A DNA stretch of 64,000 nt, taken from positions 61,985,257-62,049,256 of the forward strand of contig NC_060060.1 in assembly GCF_020283565.1 (NCBI RefSeq), given 5' to 3'. How positions within the stretch are numbered: the stretch's first letter is position 1; each line of letters opens with the position of its first letter. The notes below the pieces were generated by a model, which saw only the letters and a program-made list of their open reading frames with translations, ran no database searches and had not been told where the DNA came from. Below, in pieces: positions 31,584-44,848 of this stretch. Origin of the DNA: Trifolium pratense (Eukaryota; Streptophyta; Magnoliopsida; Fabales; Fabaceae). Position numbers and translations under genes: made by a program.

Positions 31584-32715
31584 TGTAAGTTTAAGAATGA
31601 ACCTAAGAGGGGGGTGAATTAGGTATTATGACTTTTATTGGTTATTTTTGAGATGTTATGGTAAATTTATTTTTCTTGAAGGTTTAGATGAAAAGTATAA
31701 ATAAAAGTGCAGAAAAATAAAGAGTGCAGGGAAGAGAAGAAAGACACAGAAAATTTATAGTGGTTCCCCTATCGGTACGTCCACTCCCTTCACACCCTGT
31801 GAAGGAATTCACTATGTCAGAATCTTTGTTACAAGACAGCCTAATCCCAAGGCTTCCCTAACAATATCCCACAAAACAACACAAAGAGAAAGCACCCACT
31901 TTCTCTTAAACACACTTGTTTCCACAAACCAGGAAAACAAGCAATAGTACAGAGTTACAGAATTTGATTACAAGTTTGAGTATAAGAGAATTTTGATATA
32001 ACAAAATTCTAACAATATAACAATTCAGTATTAATAAACTCTAAGTGCTCAGGAAACTTTTAAAGAGTTTTTTGAAAGTTTTGATCAGAGAATTGTTGTA
32101 ATAATGATAATGAAAATGATAAGTGAGTTTCAAGAAAATTCTGATTGAAATTTATATTGAATAAAGACACCTCTTAGCAAATAATATGGAAATGTTTTGA
32201 AAGGATATAATTATGAAGAGGTGTGTTTTTACTTATCAGAATTTTTCAAAGAAATAGAGGTAAATCGATTTACCAAAGGAGGGAAATCGATTTCCCCTGT
32301 TATAACGTTAAAAAATTTCCAATTTACACTTAGGTAAATCGATTTCCCTATATGGGTAAATCGATTTACCCTGTTGGTTTTCAGAAAGTTCAAAAACAAC
32401 AGAGTGTATGTAAATCGATTTCCATACCAAGGTAAATCGATTTCCATACTTAAAAACTTGAAATTTTTCTAAGTTAAAAAATACTTAAGATTGAAAAGGT
32501 GTATCATTGTTATAACAACTTTTAACTTATTTAAATGAAAGTTTATGAGCACCTAAAGCTTATAACAATGAATTATATATATTGTACCTATGAAAATTCT
32601 TCATAAACTTGATCGCCATCTTCAATCTTGAACACTTGATCATGACCAATCTTTTTCTTCTTTTCGCATGTTTGTCGTCATCAAAATAACTTCACTTTAG
32701 AAGCTTGTCTTCACA
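31584..32715 (-). mobile_element. Solo LTR (Sirevirus-like) inside copia H gag
   Basis: 1132 bp with TG...CA ends and the 5-bp duplication CCTTC (31579-31583, 32716-32720). Removing it restores the Gag reading frame of H. On the minus strand it starts TGTGAAG, soon reads TTTTGATGACGACAAAC and ends in CACCCCCCTCTTAGG, resembling Sirevirus LTR ends. It has no internal coding region, so it is a recombination product. Six copies of a palindrome related to GGTAAATCGATTTACC lie at 32262-32450. Confidence 0.85.
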
Positions 32716-32758
32716 CCTTCAGCCCTTATCATTCTTCTTTGTTCTTGGGCTTGCATAG

Positions 32759-34957
32759 TGTAACACCCTAACCCATACTACCCTTAAAAACGTAATTTTA
32801 AAAACTTTTCAACAAGTGTAAAGGCAGAGTGCCACGCGGTAATTAAAACACAAGCATACACACAGAGCATCATGAAATTTAACATGAAAAGCAACAGCGG
32901 ATTCCAATCAAACCAAGCATGCATATATATACATATATATATACATAAGCCATATTCATCCCTAAGGATGTCACTTATACAATAACTAGCATATCAAAAG
33001 GTAACACCGATATACGATGAAATCCAAGCGTAGTCCCCGACTCGATGTTACATTACCAGAGCATTTACTATTTACAAACTCTAGTCAAAAGCTAGTACTA
33101 AGAGGAGTAATCTATTCTAAGTCTCCTCACCAAAAAGTACTTCAACACCACGCTAAAACCGCAGTCTAAACGTCGGCACCGTCCTCAGCCTGAATATCTG
33201 AACCCCCAAAGGTCCAGCAAATAACACAAAGCAGAGAGTTAGAAAACATAACCGCATATCATACGAGTATAAGAAAGGTCTTACACTTTCAAACTACATC
33301 ATACATATTCTAACTCACGTCAAACATCGCACCAAACAGTTATCAATTAATAAAGTTTAGCACAGTTCCATCAGATAATGTCACATACCATTTATCAAAT
33401 ATATGCGCATTTACCCTAATGTATCTAATGCCAATCATTCTATGTCATGCCATCCCTAGACACAACTAATGCATGTGGTACCAATTGCCTTTTACCCCTC
33501 ATGGATAAGTTAAACAGTTTTACATCTTGCCGGATTGTTCGGAACTTACCAAACCTTCATATCCCTCATGGATAAGTTAAACAGTTTTATATCCTGCTGG
33601 ATAGCAGCTCTAGATATTATGGATTCATCTAATCCGATCCTCGGCTTCCTTATGGACTCAAAAATCCATTTAAATCTATTGGAACCCTAGTTTCCAATTC
33701 AACATATATATACATGAATGCATGTATGTTTACACATATCATCAATATGATATTTCTCTAGCTCGAAGCTACTCATTATGAATGCGGGAACACAATCCTA
33801 ACACATTCACTTAACATTACAATTTAATGTCAAAACATCACATTGCTCACTTTAAGCTACAACTTATTGCATACACGTTTATCAATCATTTAACGATTAA
33901 CAATAAGCATTAACAGCATCAACATGTATCAACAATCATGTAAGGATACTCTTAAACCATGTTACAAGTGCCTAGTTACACTTATGAACACTTATCAAAA
34001 TTGCAGGTTCAGTACTGTTCGCTAAGCGAATCCGTAGCGAACAGGTAGCGAACTTATTCGCTAAGCGAAGCTTAGTTCGCTGTAGCGAACTACATCAGAG
34101 GATTACAGGTACATGGCGAACAGGTAGCGAGCTGGTGGCGAACTTATTCGCTGTAGCGAACTCCTGTTCGCTCAGCGAACTACACCAGAAAGAAAAATCT
34201 GTTCTTGAGTTATCTAAGGCGGTTTAACATTGATTCAGCTCAAAAATTCATCCAAACATGTTATAAATTCATATAAACAGCCATTTCAAACATATATGGT
34301 ATCAAGGAACATTAATCATCCCTTCCAAACATCCAAATACCTCTAATAATCAAAATCATGGCAATTTCTTGGGTTTTAAGTAACTTTTATAAACTTTCTC
34401 AACATGATCCAAACACATACATATTTATCATGGAATCAAGCTAGTGATTAACACATACAAAGTGATGATGAAGAACATCACACTCACATACAAAAGCTTA
34501 TCAAAAGTCTAAAAGAAATTGAGTGGGAGAGTTCGGGAACGGAGACATAGACAATCTCCCCCCTCCTTGTCACTCAAGAATCATGAATTCTAATCTCTTA
34601 CCTTAAGCAAAGATGATGATCCAAGCCTCTCCTCTCCTCTCTTGCTCGTGAATCTCCTAGCCAAACCCTAGCTCTTGCTCTATCTTGCTTCTACTCACTC
34701 AAACTCAAAGAAATGAATTGTGATACTATTCATATGTTTGACTTGCTACTTATACTATTTTCCATTTGTCATGAACCAAGCCCAAATGGCTTAGGCCCAT
34801 GCCTCTCACGCCCATTTAAGCCCAGAACAAGGTTCTCGCGTCTAATAACTTACGTTCGGCTAAATAATTATTCGTCGCTCACTAAAATAATATAAGCCAA
34901 TTAATAAATAAAATAACATTTAATAAAATATACGAATACGAAAAATGGGTCGTTACA
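32759..34957 (-). repeat. Left LTR of element B (3' LTR in element sense)
   Basis: Starts TGTAACACCC and ends CGTTACA on the plus strand. The TTCGCT/AGCGAA cluster is at 34016-34181. On the plus strand it is followed by CCTACCCCCCTT, the complement of the polypurine tract. Confidence 0.93.
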
Positions 34958-37900
34958 ATCCTACCCCCCTTAAAAGAATTTCGCCCTCGAAATTACCTTG
35001 AAACAGATCGGGATAAGAATCTCTCATCTTGCTTTCCAGCTCCCACGTTGCATTCTCACCAGCCGGTCCTCCCCACACGACTTTCACGGATGCAATCTCT
35101 TTGTTTCTCAACCTTTTCACTTCTCTTCCTTCGATTCTCAAAGGCACAGTTTCGATGGTCAAGTCATCCCTCACTTGAACATCGTCCGATTCAATCACGT
35201 GTGTCGGATCAGACACATACTTGCGCAACTGTGATACATGAAAAACATCGTGCAAATTCGCCAATGATGGCGGCAATGCAATCCTATACGCAACTTTCCC
35301 AACTCGCTTCAAAATCTCAAACGGTCCAATAAACCTCGACGTCAACTTCCTTGACTTCAACGCACGTCCTACTCCCGTAGTCGATTTAACTCGTAGGAAT
35401 ACATGATCCCCTTCTTGGAATTCAATGTCCTTCCTCCTCTTATCATGATAACTCTTCTGTCGACTCTGAGACGCTTTCATCTTCTCACGAATCATCCGAA
35501 TCTTCTCTGTTGTTTCTTGTACAATCTCTGGTCCAAGAATTGCACCTTCTCCAGTTTCATACCAACACAGAGGTGTCCTACACCTTCTCCCATACAAAGC
35601 CTCAAACGGTGCCATTCCGATACTAGAATGGTAACTGTTGTTGTATGTAAACTCTACCAACGGCAAACAAGAATCCCAATTCACGTTTTGCTCCAAAACA
35701 CAAGCCCTCAACAAATCCTCCAAGGATTGTATCGTCCTCTCCGACTGACCATCTGTCTGAGGGTGATACGCTGAACTCAACCTCAACTTCGTTCCTAAAG
35801 CTTCTTGCAAGCTTTCCCAAAATCTAGAAGTAAATCTCGGATCTCTATCCGAAATAATACTTGTTGGAATACCATGTAGCTTCACAATCTGCTCCACATA
35901 AATCTCGGCCAACTTAGGCACCAAAGTACCTTTCCTGATAGCAATGAAGTGAGCACACTTCGTCAAACGATCTACTACTACCCAAATCACCTCGTTACTT
36001 TTCTTGGTCTTCGGTAAACCTCCCACAAAATCCATTGCAATGCTATCCCATTTCCATTCGGGTATAAACATTGGTTGTAATAAACCAAACGGCTTCTGAT
36101 GCTCAATCTTCGATTTCTGACAAGTTAAGCATGAATAAACAAATTCAGAAATTTGCCTCTTCATTTCCGGCCACCAAAACAACTTCCTCAAATCCTGATA
36201 CATCTTGGTTACTCCAGGATGAATACTCAAACCACTCCTGTGACCTTCTTCCATGATCATTCTCTTTAATTCGGGTACATCCGGTACACAAACTCTTCCT
36301 TGAAATCTCATGACTCCACTTTCGTCAATCTTGATATTGGTCTCCTTACCTTCATTGATGAGTACCATCTTCTCCATCAATCTCTTATCCGATTTCTGAC
36401 GTTCTTTAATATCCTCGAGAAAAGGATTCGTCAATTTTAACATTCCTAGCTTCACACTTGAAGAAGTAACCTCACACACAAGACTCAAGTCTCGGAATTC
36501 TTCAATCAACTCTAACTCTTTCACCATCAATGATGACATATGCAAAGTCTTCCTACTTAATGCATCGGCCACCACATTGGCTTTTCCGGGGTGATAATTC
36601 AAATTAAAATCGTAGTCCTTTAAGAATTCGAGCCATCTTCGTTGCCTCATATTCAACTCCTTCTGGTCGAATAAGTATCTCAGACTCTTGTGATCACTAA
36701 ACACTTCAAACCTCGATCCATACAAGTAGTGTCTCCACACTTTCAAAGCAAACACCACTGCGGCTAACTCCAAATCATGCGTTGGATAGTTCCTCTCGTG
36801 AACCTTCAGTTGCCTTGAAGCATATGCTACCACATTACCCCCTTGCATAAGCACTCCACCAAGTCCTAACTTCGAAGCATCGCAATACACGACGAACGAC
36901 TCTTTGGCATCAGGTAAAATCAACACGGGTGCAGTAGTTAATCTTCTCTTGAGCTCTTGGAAACTCTTCTCACAAATACCATCCCAAACAAACGCTTGAT
37001 CTTTCCTCGTCAACTTGGTTAACGGCAAAGCCAACTTCGAAAAACCTTCGATGAATCTTCTATAATAACCGGCTAAACCAAGAAAACTTCTAATCTCTGA
37101 AACAGATTCCGGCGTTCCCCACTGTGACACAGCGTCAACCTTCGCAGGATCTACCGCGATTCCTCCACTTGAAATTATATGCCCTAGGAAACTCACCTCT
37201 TTCATCCAAAATTCACACTTTGACAACTTGGCATACAACTTCTTCTCCTTCAAGACTTGTAAAACAATCCTCAAGTGCTCTTCGTGCTCTTCCTCGGATT
37301 TTGAGTAAATCAAAATGTCGTCGATGAACACCACCACGAATTTATCCAAAAATGAATGGAAAATTCTGTTCATATACTCCATGAAAACTCCAGGTGCATT
37401 GGTCACACCAAACGGCATAACTGAATACTCGTAGTGCCCATACCTCGTCCTAAATGCAGTCTTAGGTATGTCTTCCGTCTTCACTCTAATCTGATGGTAT
37501 CCAGATCTCAAATCGATCTTACTAAACACGCAAGCTCCAACTAGTTGATCCATCAAATCATCTATCCTCGGAAGTGGATATTTATTCTTGATCGTCACTT
37601 TGTTCAACTGACGATAGTCTATACATAATCTCATGCTTCCATCTTTCTTCTTTACAAGCAATACCGGCGCTCCCCATGGCGAAACACTCGGTCGAACAAA
37701 CCTCTTCTCAAGCAGCTCTTCAAGTTGCTTCTTCAACTCATTCAACTCTGACGCTGACATTCGATACGGCGCCATCGATATCGGGCTAGTTCCAGGTACT
37801 AGGTCGATAGAAAACTCTACCTCTCGCTTTGGAGGTACGTCAGATATATCATCCGGAAACACATCTGGGAATTCACAAACGATCGGTAACTCTTCTATCT

Positions 37901-39004
37901 TAACTCCTCCTTCGAGTTTCAATGATGCAAACATCATGAACATCTCGGCATGTTCTTTCAACGCTTCCGATACTTCCTTCCCGCTCATCAAATGCAAGTT
38001 CTCCTCCGGCTTCGGAAAAACAACGGCCTTCTCACGACAGTTGATATGAATTCGGTTGAAGATTAACCAATTCATACCAAAAATCACATCCATACCACTA
38101 AGTGGAATACACACTAAATCCATACCAAAATGCCTATCGAAAATGGTTACGGGGCAGTTACGACATACTTGTCGGGTAATCACTGAACCATTAGCAGGAG
38201 TTTCTATTTCCATCCTACCCATCATATCCGTTAAAGGGATACTAAGACGCTTCGCACAATCCAAAGAAATAAAAGAATGCGTCGCTCCCGTATCTATAAT
38301 CGCAATTAAAGGAGTGTCATAGATGAAACACGTACCTCTAATGAGATTGTCCTCAAGGCTAGCATCCTCTCCACTCAAAGCAAACACCTTACCCATCACC
38401 TTCTTGGGCTTCTTGCAGATTATACTCTTGTGGCCCTCCTCACCACAGTTGAAACAAAACACTCTTGTCCTACACACTTCAGTTTTGTGGCCTAACTTCC
38501 CACAATTCAAACACTTGTCCAATTTCTTCAGGCAATCATACGACATATGACCCTTCTCTCCACATTTGTAACAATTCCCATTCACCGGCTTCTTACCACC
38601 ACTTGTATTACCCCTACCGCGGTTATCATAAGGTTTTCCGCGCTCTTGTCCTTTCCCTTTTCGGTCATTCACAGCCTTGTAGTAGTTCACCTTTGCCATA
38701 CCATCTTCATCACAGATCCTACTCTTGTTCACAAGGGTCGCAAAATCCCTTATCTGTGAAAATCCAATCATATGCTTGATGTCTGGACGTAGACCACTTT
38801 CAAACTTCACGCACTTGTCGTTCTCCGCTTCCAAAGTGTTGTAATGCGGACTAAACGCACACAAAGTCTCAAACTTGACGGCATAGTCAGCTACCGTCAT
38901 ATTTCCCTGTTTCAACTCCATGAATTCCACCACCTTCTTGTTCTTCACATCCACAGGAAAATACTTAACCAAAAATTCTCTTTTAAACATTGCCCGTGGT
39001 ATAG

Positions 39005-41358
39005 TGTAACGACCCAAATTTATTATTCACTATTTAAGTGTTTAATTATTTGGTGATGTGGTTTTTAAGTAAGATAATAACTTTATGTTATTTATCGAGA
39101 GTTTTAGTTAACGCGCGAGTTAGTGAGAGTTAACGCGAGTTGGGCCAAGCTATTGGGCTTGAGGCCCAATGGGCCTTGCTTCATGGTGGGGGGCGCCCAT
39201 ATGGCCAAGGATGGGAGAGAAATATCATTTATTTTCTCTTTTGTTCATGAAGTAAAGAGAAGGAAGAGAAGAGGAGAGCTAGGGCAAGAGCTTGGAGGAG
39301 AGATTCGAGGAGCAATCTTCGTGAGTTCGTCGATCTAAGGTAAGAGAGTAGATTTCATATTCGTGGGTGACTCGAGGAAGGGGAGAATGTCGATTTCTCC
39401 TCACCCGAACTTCCTCCACCCCATTTTCGTTTTGGTTTGGGAGAGTTAATCTTCGAGAAAATGAAACCCAATGTTAATAACATGTTCAATATACTTCTAC
39501 CATGTAGTGTGAGCGAAATCATGGGTTAAATAATGAGAATTTGTATGTTTTGAGTGATTATATGTGTTCTTGAGCTTTTAGACTCATAAATGTTAAATCC
39601 TTGCTTTTTCGATGATAACGATGTAGATCGGGAAAACTAGCCGTCCTTTTATACTTAAACATGTTTGTTGCACTTGTATGTGAACTCATTTGGGATTTAT
39701 AACATGAAAATGGGATTTTTGGGTGATTTTGAGTGGAAAATCGTATTCTGGAACTCAAGAACAGATGTTCTTCTGGTGTGGTTCGCTACCTGTTCGCTAC
39801 AGCGAACGTGTTCGCTACCTGTTCGCTACAGCGAACGTGTTCGCCACCTGTTCGCTACCTGCTCGCTAATTGGATTTTGGCTCTGTGTCTGTTCGCTACC
39901 TGTTCGCTACAGCGAACGTGTTCGCTACCTGTTCGCTACCTGTTCGCTACGTGTTCGCTACGTGTTCGCTACAGCGAACAGCTCTGTGACAGCAACTTTT
40001 TGATAGTTGTTTTAAGTGCAATTAGGCACTTGTAACATGGATTTAAGGTATCCTAACATGCAATTAAGTGTTTGTAACCATGATTGATTGCTTGTTGATG
40101 AATAATGAACATATTGTATGAGATTAATTGAGTAATCTTAGAGAATAAATATGATTGTGATGATCATGAATATGTGTTAGGAATATGACTTAATCTTAAG
40201 CTTTTGTGATGATGTATGCAATTGGATTATGTATGTGTATCTTGTTTTGAAGATGATTATTGATGATGTTTGTTTAAATGTCAAAGAAGTATATTAAGGT
40301 GTTAACCAACTTAATAAAGAAGGATATTAGAGTATGTTATTCTAATAAAGAAGGATATTAAGGTATAGTGTTATCTTAATAAAGAAGTAATGTTGGATAG
40401 TGTTCCACATTAGTAAATGAAGAGCTTAATGCTATTGATTGTGAGTGAATTCATGAAATACATACATGCATTCATGAATATATGTGATATTGGATATTCC
40501 AATAAAGAAGGATATCGGATTATATTTATCCGATAAAGAAGGATATTAGAGGTGAGATACTCTAATAAAGAAGATGGTACCACATGCATTAGAGGTGTCT
40601 AGAGGACATAACATGAATGTGAAGCATTAGATTGCATTAGGGATTATGTGTGCATTTTATTATAAATGATGTTTGACACATACTTGGTAAATGTTGATTG
40701 TTAATCCGTATGTGAGTAGCAGAGTCCGTCATGACTATAAAATGAACAACGCAGGGTCCGTCATGACCATAATCTGAACAATGTAATTGTTGATGTTTTG
40801 GTATTGTCCGAGATGACGTAAAACTATATGTTTGGTATATAATTGTGGATGATTGATTATGTGATAAATGAAGTAATATGCATGATATATGAATATGCAT
40901 GAATGATGGTGAGGTATATGTATAATGTATGATTATGCATGTTTTATGAAGAAGTGTTTAAGTACCTTTTACTTACACTTGTATATTTTGAGTATGTTAT
41001 CTAACTCTCTTTTATGTGTTATGTGCTGGACCGTTGGGGGTCCAGATTTACAGGTTTTGTGGTATTCGATGTTGAGTCGTCGGTGAAGCTCCGCTCTGAT
41101 TGTGACACGGGAAAGGGTTTTATATTGTATATAAAGTCTATTGTCTAGGTTGTTTTGTATAATCAATAAATACATTATTTGATTTCAAAGATTTGTATAA
41201 ACACTATTTTTACTAATTAATTACATTAGTATTACTTTGATAGAGGAGTGTAATACTCGAACCTATATTCAATAAATTAAATGTGACTTTCCGTTGCGTA
41301 TTTTGAAAAAGATTTTACTAAAGGTAGAAATATATAAATAATGGGTTTGGGTGTTACA
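39005..41358 (+). repeat. 5' LTR of element C
   Basis: TGTAACGACCC start and GGTGTTACA end. Splice donor CTAAG|GTAAGAG at 39339/39340. TTCGCTACCTG / AGCGAAC repeat cluster at 39781-39980. Hairpin array with TAAAGAAGGATA linkers at 40294-40590. Confidence 0.93.
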
Positions 41359-41360
41359 AT

Positions 41361-41372
41361 TGGTATCAGAGC
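41361..41372 (+). promoter_or_regulatory. Primer-binding site of element C
   Basis: TGGTATCAGAGC two bases after the LTR end. Confidence 0.92.
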
Positions 41373-41520
41373 CCCGTTGTCTTCGGACTGTGTGGGTTAT
41401 GTGTCGATCAGAGCAGGTCTGTGCAGTCAGACCAAGTGAGTGTTGTGTGTCAGTCGTGTTTGTCAAACAATTTTGTGTTGTTTGTTTTGTGAAATCATTC
41501 ATGTTGTTCGTTTAGGAACT

Positions 41521-44500
41521 ATGAGTGGTGTGAATTGGATTAATCGATCCATTCTTTTGTTGAGTAGTGGTGTGAGTGCTATACTTCTATGTTTATAATA
41601 GTTGTATATGCTTAAAGTTTAACCTTTGTGTAGTTTAAACTTGGTTGATTGATGCTTATTTGCTAATTGTTGACGATCCGGCATGATATAAAACTGCATG
41701 CGATGATCCGGCATGATATAAAACTGCATGCGACGATCCGGCATGATATAAAACTGCATGTGGTAATGATTTGAAATAATTTTAAAAACTAATATTATTT
41801 CTTGAAGATGTTGGTGAAAATATAGAGTTATTTTCTTTTGGGTGAGTGAAAATTAAATTTTCAAAATGGTGAGAAGAGTAGGATATTAATGTGTCCTGGT
41901 ATGTGTTTGTTATATGTTTGTTTATAACATGTGCTAGATGATTACTAGGCATTTGATTTGCTATGCGTTTTATGAGTAAAAACATGAAGATCTCATAATT
42001 CTATGTCGTGATTGTTGATGCATGATTCTAACTGTGCTTTCAAGTTTATAATGATGTTATATGCTTGATGTTTTGGATTTTGTGGATTAGTAAGTCGAGA
42101 AAACGAGAGTTTAGTGAGCGTAAGTTCAAAACCGTAGCAGAGCACCCAGATTTTTGGATGTGCTCGCTAGGCGAAGAATGAACCTCGCTGAGTCTCGCTA
42201 AGTCTTGCTAAGTCCTGTGAATGTTTTTGACTTGTCTCGCCGGGAGCTCGCTAGCTTTTGCTAAGCGAGGGAGCCAGACAAGAAATTTATTTTGTTGACG
42301 TCTTGTTCTGAGTTGATTGAATGTGAGTATGAATTATTGCTATGCAATGTTCATTTTTCTTGTGTTGTTTTGATTTCCTAACTTTGAGAAGTGAGCGAAG
42401 TATAGGTTACTTGAATGCTTGCATGAATTTGTGTTAGTGTTTAGGTATCGTGGGTTAGGTTTTGTCCCTTGTATGCGACATGCGTGTAAACGATGTCGAT
42501 ACTAGTTTCTTCTTAGGAAGAATATGTTTAGAGACGATAGAACCGTTAGGTGTGAGCACCGGAAGTTCTAGTGGAAGAGTACGAGTGAGTTTGAGATTAG
42601 TGGGGGAGAAGGTTACATCCCTCCGAGATGTTTCGAACGTGAGAAGATTGGATGAGTAGAGATGTTCTTGAAGCGGAATATTCAGGAAGTGGTGACGTTG
42701 TTCGAAGTGGAATGGATGGGAGCAACAAGTTGTGAGAAACTACTAGAAGAGAAGTTGTCGGACCAAGTGTTTCGTCGTGGGGCGTTAGTGAGATTGGTTA
42801 AGTGAGATGAAGAGTATTCGGAATGATTGGAGATCGTGTGTTGCACTAAAAGTATGGAGGCGTGTTTTGTGGACCAAAGTTGAAGTACATGTTTGATCGA
42901 AAGAAGTTGAATATGTAGAAGTGGAAGTGATTAGGATTCTTGAGAGGTGATGATTTTGAAGTAAGTTGTCATCCAAGTGGATCAGATATTGTACCGGATT
43001 CTTGAGTAAGAAGCTTTATGTGAGTCGTGCATTTGGTAGTAGGTTGAATTGGTTGAACGATTTGGAGTTCTAAGTCTAGTGTGTGAAGTAATTTTCATAA
43101 GAGATGTGAAGATTAGTGAACCGTTGGTGTTAATTAATCGAGGAAATTAAAGGAAGTAGGTTTTAAAATAGATGAGAATGGAATTGAGAAATATCATAAT
43201 AGGATTGGTATGTTTGTTGAATCGTTGGAAGTAAGGATTGTATGAGTAGTCGAGTTTATTCGAAGATTGAAGTAGGATAACAATTCGAAAGATTTTGTGA
43301 GAGGCTTGCCGAAGAAAGGGTAATTGGATTTGGATAATGACAGGGCAATTTGTGTCGAAGTTGAATGAGATCCTAGAAGTGGAGATGAAGCTAAATGAGA
43401 GGTATCATTTTTGAATGATGAAGAATAAGAAAGTTAGCCGTTGGAGAACGTATTGAGAATGAGTAGTATGAGGTCATGTTGGAAGTGACTTGTGTTAGGT
43501 GAGAATTTGCGAAAAGGATTATCGCACATGTGAGTAGATGTCATGTTTTAGCACATATAGTAAGGAGTTGAAGGTGATGCCTAAGGTAAGTATCAGAGAG
43601 CATTTGGTAGTGCCCACAAGATAAGAGTGAGTAAGTATTTGCTAAGGAATTTGGATTCATGGAATGGAAGAGTCGGTAGAGACTAGTTTTGTTAGATGCA
43701 TCGTGGATGTTGATGTGGTACGGTCACAATCGGCGACAATGAAGTAAAAGATTTTAAGTTGTTTCATCATGGATGATGGGACGGTAGTGATTTGGTGCAT
43801 AACTGAAAATGTGTTTTGGACGAGAATTTTAGAAATTTTCTAGAGATGTCATATTGGGAGTAGACAAGGAGTCATTAGTAAGAGTACTAAGACAAAAGTC
43901 GATTAGAATTTGATGGATAGAATTAGATCGTATGGCGAATATTGGAGCTTTGTAGATTTAATTCAAGAGTTTGATTTTGGTATCGAATGTACTAAGGAGG
44001 AGTTTAAAGATAGCTATCCAAAGAGAGATGACGATTGTTAGAGGTCGTAAGTGAATAAGAATTCGATGAGTGAATAAACGGAGAAGATTATGCTTATTGC
44101 AATACAAGATGATGAGGAACATCGATAGATGGATTATGGGCAAATTGAAGATGTCGTTTGGAATCAACAAGATAGAGGTTATGATTGTTTGGAGAACCAA
44201 TTTTAGGCGGTAGCCTAAGTTTGAAGTAGCGAATTGCTAAGGGATTAAGGAGAAGTCGTATTGGATTCGACTCAATGTGAGAAAAGGAATTTGACGGTTA
44301 GAGACGGTAGTTTTTAGCATGTGTCGAGGAAGATTTGAGAATGTGGGTCATCAAGTGATCGTTGGAATTGAACTATCAAGTGATAAGTTGGGATAAGATT
44401 CGAATATGAATAAGTGATGTAACACGGTTAAGTGATTCATGAGGGAATCAAAGGTTTATGAGAATTATGGAGTTGTGGAAGTATTCCACGGGAGTATCTT

Positions 44501-44848
44501 TCGGAGAGTTCGATTGGTTATACCTGTTTTAGGGTAGAGTTGTGTGTACCGTAGAATGTGAGTCTATGGATGTTTCGTGCGGAGTGGACGTTTTAGCGGT
44601 TTGATAGGAATAGTTTATGTCGATATCATGATTGTTGAATATTTATCGACAAATTGAGGAACTGGCCGTCCTTGATCTCTTGTTGATAAATAGACAAAAA
44701 TTGTGTTGGATGGGATAAACTAATTTTGTCAAACTTGGTAATGTGTAGTGTTTTGAACGTTTCGTTGGAGGGTCGGATACAGGAGTTATACGGGGTTGTT
44801 TTAGTAGCGTAATTTTCGAGGGCGAAAATCTTTTAAGTGGGGGAGAGT
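41521..44848 (+). pseudogene. Highly degenerate gag-pol relic of element C
   Basis: An ATG at 41521, 5 nt after a candidate acceptor, sits where A and B start gag, but stops follow within about 25 codons. Scattered pieces still match Tekay pol: VSSWG at about 42769-42783 (RT), LKYMFDRKKLNM at about 42880-42915 and CHPSGSDIV near 42970 (RNase H), and a decayed integrase core near 43360-43420 (KLNERYHF). The order matches pol but the length is far below the 4.3 kb of a full gag-pol. It is probably a mosaic of deletions kept as filler, with no protein product. Confidence 0.65.
41672..41761 (+). repeat. Three 30-bp tandem repeats each with a TATAAAA motif
   Basis: Units start at 41672, 41702 and 41732 and share GATCCGGCATGATATAAAAC. 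Related single motifs (GATATAAAACTG) occur in the LTRs of A (near 21692 and 21760) and, inverted, of B (near 33580). Confidence 0.95.

Noticed and set aside
39781..39980. Regular short repeats with palindromes, CRISPR-like at first sight
   Set aside because: Units are directly adjacent or irregularly spaced with no unique spacers, lie within LTRs present in two copies, and the DNA is plant nuclear.
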